From NCBI RefSeq assembly GCF_002224675.1, contig NZ_NMPZ01000001.1:124001-188000 (forward strand): 64,000 nucleotides of DNA. The letters run 5' to 3'. The position numbers and the translations under genes were made by a program. Shown here piece after piece: positions 6,289 through 13,398 of the stretch. Below the pieces are notes generated by a model that saw nothing but the letters and a program-made list of their open reading frames with translations, was not told where the DNA came from and ran no database searches. The DNA comes from Segatella copri (GTDB lineage Bacteria > Bacteroidota > Bacteroidia > Bacteroidales > Bacteroidaceae). Positions within the stretch are counted from its first letter, which is position 1; each line of letters opens with the position of its first letter.

Positions 6289-6900
6289 CTACAGACTTAC
6301 GTTGTCGTCGCCGCCTCCATCTGTAGTTCCGCTATCCGTGGTTCCACCGCCACCCTGCTGGGTGTTATCGGTGTTGCCACCGCCGCCTTCAGTCTGGCTG
6401 CCACCACCTCCGGTAGTCTGGCTACCACCACCTGATGGATTATCTTTGCCGGTATCATCCGGATTCCCTGGATTCACCGGATTCTCTGGATTCTCCGTTA
6501 CAGGAGCTGCCAGATTGATGAGCTTGATCGTGGTGTCAAGATTCTCGGTCTTGAGCTCGCCAGTGGCTCTGGCTCTCAACTTCAATCCCAGGATGTACTT
6601 CGCCACGTTGTAGTTCTCCTTGGTAGGTGCACCGCCCTTCACCTTCAGTCCGAGGGAGAAAATGGCGATGTCGGCAAATTTTACATTTTTACCCAAGAGG
6701 AGCAACTCCTTGGTGCAGGCTGCTGCATCGGTCAGCATACCGAGGATGGCACCCTTGCTGTAAGGGGTGTTGTGGCTAGCCATGTGAGCGGCGAGCTCTT
6801 CGAGTCCGATGGTCTCATCGGATACTACTCGTGGAAACCATTTGCCGCAAGCTTCGGCAATCTTCTGGTTCGTGTTCTGGTATAAGACAATTCTGATCAT
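6289..6900 (-). CDS. HU-like DNA-binding protein with Gly-rich tail (203 aa)
   Basis: Residues 1-130 resemble the HU-HIG branch of HU/IHF proteins in Bacteroidales (MIRIVLYQNTNQKIAEACGK, helical SDETIGLEELAAHMASHN, then VKFADIAIFSLGLKVKGGAP and YILGLKLRARATGELK). The last 65 residues are a low-complexity tail of Pro/Asn (ENPENPVNPGNPDD) and Gly/Thr/Gln repeats (GGGSQTTGGGG). The tail is disordered and its DNA is strongly GC-rich, so its length probably varies between strains. It is part of the DUF4248 - HU - smalltalk - amidase set on the minus strand. Nucleoid or element-DNA binding is inferred from the fold. Confidence 0.85.
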   Translation of the reverse strand: MIRIVLYQNTNQKIAEACGKWFPRVVSDETIGLEELAAHMASHNTPYSKGAILGMLTDAAACTKELLLLGKNVKFADIAIFSLGLKVKGGAPTKENYNVAKYILGLKLRARATGELKTENLDTTIKLINLAAPVTENPENPVNPGNPDDTGKDNPSGGGSQTTGGGGSQTEGGGGNTDNTQQGGGGTTDSGTTDGGGDDNVSL

Positions 6901-7085
6901 AACGTTTAAATGGTTAAATTATTAAAGTTAATCGGCGCTGCGCATTGCCCGTGGTTCTTTCTGAATCACAATGCAAAGATACAACATTCAGAATCCGCCA
7001 TTCACGGTTTCTCACGTTTACTCACGTTTTCTCACTGATTTTCACGTCTTTTTCTGAAGATAAGCCCGGAAGAATGATTTTCTTC

Positions 7086-7295
7086 CTATGGCTCGCCCAG
7101 ATAGTCGAAGATATGGGCTACCTGTATCGGGCTGAATTCCTTCGACCATTTGGTGTAGCCGCTCTTCACCAGAACATCGTGGAGAGGCTTGCAGCGGTTG
7201 ATCCATCTTCTGAGATGGGCACTTGCCACTTCGGGAGTGGCATCAGGGAAATACTCAAGAGCTAACTCTTGCTTGGAATAACATTTCTGTTCCAT
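7086..7295 (-). CDS. DUF4248 family protein (69 aa)
   Basis: MEQKCYSKQELALEYFPDAT, then HLRRWINRCKPLHDVL and FSPIQVAHIFDYLG match the DUF4248 family of small Bacteroidales proteins. The pattern of helices suggests a winged-helix or excisionase-like DNA-binding fold (inference). It lies between the VirE-type helicase and the HU gene, its normal context. Its start lies 16 bp from a 22-bp direct-repeat array that may be its operator or an origin. Confidence 0.8.
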   Translation of the reverse strand: MEQKCYSKQELALEYFPDATPEVASAHLRRWINRCKPLHDVLVKSGYTKWSKEFSPIQVAHIFDYLGEP

Positions 7296-7311
7296 ATTGA
7301 TTGAAATTTAA

Positions 7312-7420
7312 AAGTGACTTGTTTACGATGCCTAAGTGACTTACTTACGACCCGTAAGTGACTTGCTTAGGATGCCTGAGTGACTTACTTAGGATGCTGG
7401 GATGAGACTTACTTCCGGGT
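7312..7420. repeat. 22-bp iteron-like direct repeats (4 full, 1 partial)
   Basis: Units start at 7312, 7334, 7356 and 7378, each 22 bp, with the core AAGTGACTT(G/A)(C/T)TTA followed by GGATGCCT or a close variant; a decayed fifth unit follows. Each core AAGTGACTT is itself a dyad. Exact 22-bp phasing, conserved sequence and position next to a primase/helicase gene are typical of replication iterons or a cooperative operator. Confidence 0.8.
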
Positions 7421-7462
7421 GACAGGGTGACACCGGTGACAGGCTTTTCTTGAAATCTCTCT

Positions 7463-7516
7463 CACGTAGGCGGGCGGGAGGCCTTTCTGGAAAATTTTTC
7501 CTGCCCGCCCGCGTGA
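7463..7516. terminator. Large GC hairpin after virE-like gene
   Basis: CACG..GGCGGGCGGGAGG pairs with CCTGCCCGCCCGCGTG across a loop of about 24 nt. It lies 40 bp beyond the stop of the minus-strand helicase gene and separates it from the iteron array. No T-run follows, so termination is plausible but not certain. Confidence 0.45.
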
Positions 7517-7557
7517 GGAAAGTTTTAGAAAACAAGTGTCACCGCCGTCACCCGTCA

Positions 7558-9678
7558 TCAGAATGGGAGATTGCTGCTGGCATCGATTCCCTGGGAAATC
7601 TGATAGTTCCTGATCTCTTCTGCCGTACGGATGATGGCGATGAAACCACGACTGTGCTTGGTGCGTAACCTGTTGAATCCCAGGTCGCTGAATGCCTTGC
7701 CGGTTTTCTGGCTGCTCAGCTTCTGAGTGATGTTGCAGCCGATGATCTGCATCGCCCGGGCTACGGACACAAACTCCCCTGTCTCTCCCTCCGAAGGCTT
7801 CCGGAAGTAGAGATCCACCAGTTCCTGTTCGAGGCGTGGCGTCTCGAATTTGCTGTTGTGCCGGTTCTGCCGCTCTATCTCTTCATCCGTAAACCAGTAG
7901 CGGTAGCCGCTCTTGTAGAGGGCATAAGCCTGGGCATAGATGCCGGGATGATTGAAGGGATGCTGGCGAGGGGAGACGATGCTCTCTACCTCGAAAGGCA
8001 GCCAGCGGCGGGTACCCGTAGGATCGTTCAGAAACTCGGGATTGTTGCCCGTACCGCAGAAGCTGTTGATATGCTTGCGCTGCTCGGCATAGTGGGCATA
8101 GGCGGCTCGCTCGTTGATATACTGCATCGTCACCGCAGCCTTCAGCTGGTTCATCTCCGAGGCAGACATCGTATCCAGCTCCTCGCAGCAGATGAGGGCG
8201 TACTGCGAGAGGGCGATGAGGTCATCCTTCGTCATTCGCTTGGCATTGGTCTTCGTGTAGAAGTACTGCTTCAGCTCCGGCGGAAGGAGATGGTTGAACC
8301 AGGTGGTCTTGTTGGCGCCCTGTCTTCCGATATAGACCAGGATGACATTGTTGACCGCCTCTGGATCCAGCCAACCGGCAATCATTGCCACGAGCCACTT
8401 TTTCAGGCATTCCTCGAAGCTCAGCACAGAGCTGTCGGTATCCTTCACTTTCACGGTGGCAGCGAGTTCGGCGATGTAGTCCTTGTCGCCCTCCTTCCAG
8501 GGCGGGAGATGGGCGAAGTAATCCTCGAAGGGATTGAATACTGGCGTATAATCGCTTTCGATGATATTGCGCATATCCAACTTATTTACCTTCACCGTGA
8601 GCGACATCTTGGTCCAGAGCGAGTTGACGTGTCGGTCGAGGAGTATCTGCCATCGTGGCGGCTTGTCGGAAGCGGCGGAAGATGATGCGCCTTCTGGGAT
8701 TTCCAGGAACTCGTATCGCTGGGTGATGAGATTGTATCGGAGACGGATATGCCCATCGAGAAAATTCCTGATTTCCTCGACCGATGCGAAGCGGTTGTCA
8801 CTGCCGCCATTTCCACCGCCGCCACCACCTCCTGATGCCTTTCTGGAGGCGCCTGGAGTGTTGTCGTAGCACGACTTAATGACCTGCTCCACATCATTAT
8901 ACTCGGGAAATTTCTGGAGAGCCCACTTCAGTACATCGGCATGGGCATAGCGCTTCTTGGCGAGCATATAGCCCACCCGCATCACATAGTTGTTGTGCTT
9001 GCCTGGCTCGTAAATAATCTTGTCGGCTGCGAGTTTCGGTTGGATGATTTGCTCGTAGTAGGTATTGATGCGGTCCTGTTTCTTCAGCTGCTGATTCTTC
9101 TTCGTTGCCTCGGTATGGAATTTTGAAATTTCCTCGGCGGTGAAGGGTTTGGCACAGGATTTGTAGTATGCTTCGGGATCGTAGGCGAGTCCGCTGAGCC
9201 GGTTGACATTCTTGCACTGGAAGTCGGCTTTTTTGCCAATGAGCTGCTGATAGTAGGCATTGCCCTTGGCGAAGGCAGCGGGGTAGTCATCTCCCTCATA
9301 GGGATAGATGACTCGGATACCATTGCCGCTCATCGTGATGTAGCAGAGCAGGGTGTGCGGATCGTCGCAGAGTTTCTGCTTCAGGGCGTTGAGAGCCGTG
9401 ATATCGGGAGGCACCTCGGGGAAGAGTTCATCGAAATCTACGAGAGATAGGTGGGTGAGTTCCCGGATGTTGTCCTGACCCTTGCCTCCTTCGAGGTAGC
9501 AGGCTGGGGCAAAGAGGGGTGCATCTGCCTTGTAGGTTTTCTTGCCTGTAAGGCGGTAGGACTGGGTGAGGAACTTGAGTTTCTCATCGGTTTTCATAAA
9601 TGAAACCAGGCTTTCGAGGTCTCCCAGTATGGGAGTCTTGCTGGTCATGTTTGCGAATTGTGATACTTTTTTCTTCAT
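7558..9678 (-). CDS. VirE/VapE-type primase-helicase (706 aa)
   Basis: The N-terminal 280 residues are a BT4734-like/VirE N-terminal domain of the primase-associated type (LSLVDFDELFPEVPP, TMSGNGIRVIYPYEG, VNRLSGLAYDPEAYY). A Gly-rich linker (about 283-295) leads to a VapE-like P-loop domain with Walker A GRQGANKT near residue 450, Walker B-like ALICCEELD and a sensor-like FCGTGNNPEFLNDPTGTRRW. Related proteins act as replication helicase-primases of phage satellites and integrative elements. A minus-strand TAACTTTG -7 box lies at 9775-9782. The next genes on the strand are DUF4248 and HU, but a hairpin and an iteron array intervene. Confidence 0.85.
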   Translation of the reverse strand: MKKKVSQFANMTSKTPILGDLESLVSFMKTDEKLKFLTQSYRLTGKKTYKADAPLFAPACYLEGGKGQDNIRELTHLSLVDFDELFPEVPPDITALNALKQKLCDDPHTLLCYITMSGNGIRVIYPYEGDDYPAAFAKGNAYYQQLIGKKADFQCKNVNRLSGLAYDPEAYYKSCAKPFTAEEISKFHTEATKKNQQLKKQDRINTYYEQIIQPKLAADKIIYEPGKHNNYVMRVGYMLAKKRYAHADVLKWALQKFPEYNDVEQVIKSCYDNTPGASRKASGGGGGGGNGGSDNRFASVEEIRNFLDGHIRLRYNLITQRYEFLEIPEGASSSAASDKPPRWQILLDRHVNSLWTKMSLTVKVNKLDMRNIIESDYTPVFNPFEDYFAHLPPWKEGDKDYIAELAATVKVKDTDSSVLSFEECLKKWLVAMIAGWLDPEAVNNVILVYIGRQGANKTTWFNHLLPPELKQYFYTKTNAKRMTKDDLIALSQYALICCEELDTMSASEMNQLKAAVTMQYINERAAYAHYAEQRKHINSFCGTGNNPEFLNDPTGTRRWLPFEVESIVSPRQHPFNHPGIYAQAYALYKSGYRYWFTDEEIERQNRHNSKFETPRLEQELVDLYFRKPSEGETGEFVSVARAMQIIGCNITQKLSSQKTGKAFSDLGFNRLRTKHSRGFIAIIRTAEEIRNYQISQGIDASSNLPF

Positions 9679-9774
9679 TTTATCATCTACTATTGTTGGT
9701 AAAGCGGATTGTTCCGTTTACATGATTTAGTGAAAGGAGTTGGGGATAGGCAGTATCTCGCTGGTTTCATATCG

Positions 9775-9820
9775 CAAAGTTACAAAAAAGGATAGAAATG
9801 GCGGTTCCCGTAGTGGGAAC
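9775..9820. promoter_or_regulatory. Divergent control region with inverted repeat
   Basis: A minus-strand -7 box (TAACTTTG, 9775-9782) serves the helicase gene. GTTCCC/GGGAAC (9804-9809 and 9815-9820) is an inverted repeat 40 bp before the HTH ORF, a candidate operator for that HTH protein. Confidence 0.5.
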
Positions 9821-9860
9821 TGACAGTTTAAATACATCAATTTTTTAAGTTTTTTTAATT

Positions 9861-10130
9861 ATGATCAAATCAAATTATCACGTTGACATGAGTCAATTTG
9901 GCAAAATTTTGGTTGAAGTAATGAGTAAGTATCATATTACTTATTCTGGTTTGTATCACACCACTGGTGTGAACAAGGGGTACATTTCCGCAGTCTGAGG
10001 AGGTCAGGCCGATTATCATCACAGCATTTATGTGAGAATTGTTGATGGGCTTGAGGGCTGGATTCCGGAGAAGGATTATCCGGATATTAGAGAGAAACTT
10101 ATCCGTGCATCGTATGGGGATGAGGTATAA
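9861..10130 (+). pseudogene. HTH regulator gene with in-frame stop (89 codons)
   Basis: From ATG 9861 (or 9888) the frame reads SQFGKILVEVMSKYHITYSG, LYHTTGVNKGYISAV, then TGA at 9996-9998, then GGQADYHHSIYVRIVDGLEG and on to TAA at 10128. The two parts form one Cro/C1-like helix-turn-helix protein (recognition region TTGVNKGYISAV-R-GG) if the stop was once CGA. It is divergent from the VirE-type helicase, as expected for the regulator of that cluster. Either the gene is dead or the stop is suppressed. Confidence 0.6.
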
Positions 10131-10138
10131 AATAAAAG

Positions 10139-10330
10139 AACGCAAGCCCGCTAGGCGTTCCGGCGGATTTGAAATCCGGCGTCAAAAAATGTCCTAACCT
10201 ATTTAGGCTCTACGGATTTGCAATCCGCAGCAAAGAAGTATGCTTTTCCTTTTGTTGGGGGATTACAAATCCCCCGGTTTTTAATAGGTCGAACCTTTTT
10301 CTACGGCGGAGTTGCAAATCCGCCGGGACG
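10139..10330. repeat. Dispersed palindromic repeat, copy A
   Basis: Contains, in order, GCAAGCCCGCTAGGCGT, a CGGATTTGAAATCCG dyad, AAAAAATGTCCTAACCTATT, a CGGATTTGCAATCCG dyad, GCTTTTCCTTTTGTTGGGGG with its GGGGGATTACAAATCCCCC dyad, and a GGCGGAGTTGCAAATCCGCC dyad. About 190 bp are nearly identical to copy B at 47840-48062. The rest of the gene-free stretch 10131-10518 carries only the promoter of the LRR gene. Confidence 0.8.
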
Positions 10331-10433
10331 GAAAGTGGGGATATGGATGTAGTGGGGCGTTGTCTTCATCTAGTAGATTTGCCTGAATTTTGATGATTTT
10401 TTGAGGAAATGGAGTAAGTCTTTCGAGATTTCT

Positions 10434-10465
10434 TTGCTGGTTTCTAAAATTAATTTGTATTTTTG
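10434..10465 (+). promoter_or_regulatory. Promoter of LRR gene
   Basis: TTG 10434-10436, 21-bp spacer, TATTTTTG 10458-10465, 53 bp before ATG 10519. The block TTTCTTTGCTGGTTTC around the -33 box resembles the TTTCTTGGTGGTTTC of the TA-island promoter cassette. Confidence 0.6.
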
Positions 10466-10518
10466 CAATGTGTTGTTAAAATGCGACTATATAAAATGAA
10501 TTAATAATTTTAAAAGTT

Positions 10519-12069
10519 ATGAAGTATCCAAAAATATCAGAATATGTAAAGGCAATTCAAAATGCCGGAGCCAATCTTGGCAGGTTGGCTCACCTTTCTC
10601 CTGTGTTGGATGATCATGAAGAGCCCTATCACATGAGTGGTGATTCTTCCGTGGTATTCAAGATGCAGGACAAGAGTACTGGGAATTTTTATGTCCTTAA
10701 GTGTTTTACTATAGACCCTAAGGAACTCTCTGATGTTCATCTTCAGAATGCTGATGAGCAGAATATGACAGAGTCTTCCAACAGTAGTTCTGTGAAGTTT
10801 CTGGAGAAGGAGCTCTTGGTTTATAGCCGGAAGAAAGAGAAAAAATATCCGGTAGAGCTGATGGAATGGGTGGATGAAGAATCGATGGGTGCTTTTCTCG
10901 CAGCGGATGAAGAACTCCTTACAGTAGCAACAGACGAAGAGTTAAATGAGGCCATTATAGACGAATTTGGTGTGAAATATAGAAAAGATGGAAGAAAACT
11001 ATTGGAAGCTCCACACGAACTTGATGGTTCTTATTCAATAAGAAAAGGTACAAAGATTATTTGTGACATGGCATTTTATGATTGCAAATCTTTGAGTAGT
11101 CTTGTTATTCCTGATAGCGTCATTGGCATTGGATATGGAGCTTTTGAAGGTTGCTCTTCTTTGCGTAGTCTTGTTATTCCGGATAGTGTAACGAACTTGA
11201 ATGGTAATCCTTTTTGCAAGTGGGATGGTGAACTGAAATGTTTGTCACCTTACTTTATTTATGATAATAAAGTATTGTTTGATAAGGACAAAAGCACAAT
11301 TATCTCATTCAGAGACAAAGATACTACATCATATGTCATTCCTGATAGAGTTTCCGGCATTGGGAGTGGTGCATTTTATGATTGTAAATTTTTGGAGAGT
11401 CTTATAATTCCTGATAGCGTTACCTATATAGGGTATTATGCATTTGGGGGATGTAAATCCTTGAAGAGTCTCGTTCTTCCCGATAGTGTCACTAGCATTG
11501 GGGCTTGGGCTTTTAGTCAATGCATTCTTTTGAGTTGCGTTGTTCTTCCCGACAATATAGCTCGTATAGAGGATAATGTATTTGATTGTTGTGCATCTTT
11601 GAATGATATTGTTCTTCCTGATAGCGTAACTCGTATTGGAAATGCTGCATTTTCTTATTGTTCTTCTTTGAGCAATATAGTTATACCAAATGGTGTGACT
11701 AGTATTGGGACTTGGGCCTTTAGTGGTTGCTCTTCTTTGAGTAATATTATTCTTCCTGATAGCGTAACTCGTATTGGAAATGCTGCATTTGTTGGTTGTA
11801 GTTCTTTGAAGAGTATTGTTATTCCCAATGGTGTAACTCGCATTGGGACGTGGACATTTTTGTATTGCTGTTCTTTGAGTAACATAGTCATTCCTGACAG
11901 TGTAACTCGTATTGGGAGTATAGCATTTCAATTCTGCTATTCTTTGAGTACTATTTCCATCCCTGACAGTGTTACTCGCATTGGTGGAAGGGCATTTCAT
12001 GATTGCTATTTTCCAAACGATCTTAAACAGGAATTAATCTCCCGTTTTGGAGAAAAAATATTTGAGTAA
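10519..12069 (+). CDS. LRR_5 (BspA-like) repeat protein with kinase-like N-lobe (516 aa)
   Basis: From about residue 170 to the end there are around a dozen LRR_5 repeats (for example SLSNIVIPDSVTRIGNAAF) of 23 residues, the fold of BspA-type proteins. Unlike secreted BspA proteins it has no signal peptide, so it should be cytoplasmic. The first 120 residues include SGDSSVVFKMQDKSTGNFYV followed by LKCFT. This resembles a protein-kinase glycine loop and VAIK-lysine strand, but no HRD or DFG motif follows. The LRR DNA is highly repetitive. It has its own promoter at 10434-10465; no operon partner. Function unknown; a decoy or scaffold is possible. Confidence 0.75.
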   Translation: MKYPKISEYVKAIQNAGANLGRLAHLSPVLDDHEEPYHMSGDSSVVFKMQDKSTGNFYVLKCFTIDPKELSDVHLQNADEQNMTESSNSSSVKFLEKELLVYSRKKEKKYPVELMEWVDEESMGAFLAADEELLTVATDEELNEAIIDEFGVKYRKDGRKLLEAPHELDGSYSIRKGTKIICDMAFYDCKSLSSLVIPDSVIGIGYGAFEGCSSLRSLVIPDSVTNLNGNPFCKWDGELKCLSPYFIYDNKVLFDKDKSTIISFRDKDTTSYVIPDRVSGIGSGAFYDCKFLESLIIPDSVTYIGYYAFGGCKSLKSLVLPDSVTSIGAWAFSQCILLSCVVLPDNIARIEDNVFDCCASLNDIVLPDSVTRIGNAAFSYCSSLSNIVIPNGVTSIGTWAFSGCSSLSNIILPDSVTRIGNAAFVGCSSLKSIVIPNGVTRIGTWTFLYCCSLSNIVIPDSVTRIGSIAFQFCYSLSTISIPDSVTRIGGRAFHDCYFPNDLKQELISRFGEKIFE

Positions 12070-12270
12070 CTATGATAGGGGCTATTTTAGGAGATTGGGC
12101 TGTGTGAACTTGGGAACAGGACAAGGGGACTTTTTTTAAAAGTTGGTATCGTCAGAGGCATCTTCTTCATTGGTGGTCAAGATATCCCGCTCTCCCGATT
12201 TTCTGGAAGTAGCCTGATATCTGTGCGAGGAGCAGAAGTGCTGAATTCAAGAAAAAATCCCACGATTTTC

Positions 12271-12301
12271 TTGCTCAATAAGAATAAAAACCTTATCTTT
12301 G
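12271..12301 (+). promoter_or_regulatory. Promoter of second Rpn gene
   Basis: TTG 12271-12273, 20-bp spacer, TATCTTTG 12294-12301. The remainder of 12070-12270 shows nothing recognisable. Confidence 0.65.
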
Positions 12302-12368
12302 CAGCAGACTTAGAAGAAAACCGAATATCTCGGAACAAACAAGTGATAAATGATAAGGAGACAATTTT

Positions 12369-13223
12369 ATGAAACAGATAGAGGAAAGATACATTAGCCT
12401 GCTGACCGATTTCGGCTTCAAGCGAATTTTTGGAACGGCAATGAACAAGGATTTGCTCATTTGCTTCCTCAACAGCCTGTTTAATGGCAGACAGGTTGTG
12501 AAGGATGTGTCGTATCTGAATCCGGAGCATGTGGGAGATGTCTATACCGACCGAAAGGCCATCTTCGACGTGTATTGTGAAGGAGAAAACGGCGAGAAAT
12601 TCATCGTAGAAATGCAGAATGCCTATCAAACATATTTCAAGGACCGTTCACTCTTCTACTCGACTTTCCCTATTCGTGAACAGGCTCCCAAGGGTAGTGA
12701 CTGGGATTTCAAGCTCAATCATATCTATACTGTTGCCCTTCTCAACTTCAACATGAACGAGGATGCCTTCGACAAGGAGAAAATCCGCCATCATGTACAG
12801 TTGTGTGATACCGCTACCCACAAGGTATTTTATGATAAGCTGGAGTTTATCTATGTTGAGATTGCCAAGTTCGACAAGACCCTGGAAGAATTGGAAACGC
12901 TATATGACAAATGGCTTTATGCGCTGAAGAACCTCTATAAGCTTACCCAGCGCCCGAAAGAGCTGTGCGATAAGATTTTCGACCGTCTCTTTGAGGAAGC
13001 CGAGATCGCCAAGTTTACCCCGCAGGAAATGAGGGAGTATGAAGCAAGTAAGATGGCATATCGTGACATCAAGAATTCCATTGATACTGCGAAAAGAGAA
13101 GGTAAAATAGAAGCTAATACAGAAACAGCCCAACGTTTGCTGGCTATGGGACTTTCTCCAGAACAGGTTGCTAAGGCAACTCTGCTACCCTTGAAAATCA
13201 TTGAGAATCTTCGTAACTCATAA
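12369..13223 (+). CDS. Rpn-family PD-(D/E)XK nuclease/transposase-like protein (284 aa)
   Basis: N-terminus ISLLTDFGFKRIFGTAMNKD followed by AIFDVYCEGENGEKFIVEMQ, giving Asp67, Glu81 and Gln83 of the PD-(D/E)XK core. It belongs to the common Bacteroidales subgroup of Rpn-like proteins. The C-terminus has a helix rich in charged residues and ends AMGLSPEQVAKATLLPLKII. It is monocistronic, with its own promoter and the strong terminator at 13312. Some relatives promote recombination; whether this one is active is unknown. Confidence 0.85.
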   Translation: MKQIEERYISLLTDFGFKRIFGTAMNKDLLICFLNSLFNGRQVVKDVSYLNPEHVGDVYTDRKAIFDVYCEGENGEKFIVEMQNAYQTYFKDRSLFYSTFPIREQAPKGSDWDFKLNHIYTVALLNFNMNEDAFDKEKIRHHVQLCDTATHKVFYDKLEFIYVEIAKFDKTLEELETLYDKWLYALKNLYKLTQRPKELCDKIFDRLFEEAEIAKFTPQEMREYEASKMAYRDIKNSIDTAKREGKIEANTETAQRLLAMGLSPEQVAKATLLPLKIIENLRNS

Positions 13224-13311
13224 AAAAGCATATTACTGAGTATAAGAAACTAAGAGTTCATCGGATTATTTTTGGTAAGCTGAGGTATAGAGTCCCACAG
13301 TATAAAAAATT

Positions 13312-13347
13312 AAAGGCTGGTAGGAATTTTTCCTGCCAGCCTTTTTT
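13312..13347. terminator. Bidirectional terminator
   Basis: AAAGGCTGGTAGGAA/TTCCTGCCAGCCTTT with one G.T pair, a short loop and a six-T run, lying between the convergent Rpn and RND genes. Confidence 0.85.
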
Positions 13348-13398
13348 GCTTCTTCTTTATTTGCCTTTTACCTTGCTTTTTGATACTGTATCTTCTGC

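Noticed and set aside
7312..7420. CRISPR array
   Set aside because: The 22-bp units are contiguous with no spacers, so this is an iteron-like tandem repeat, and no cas genes are present.
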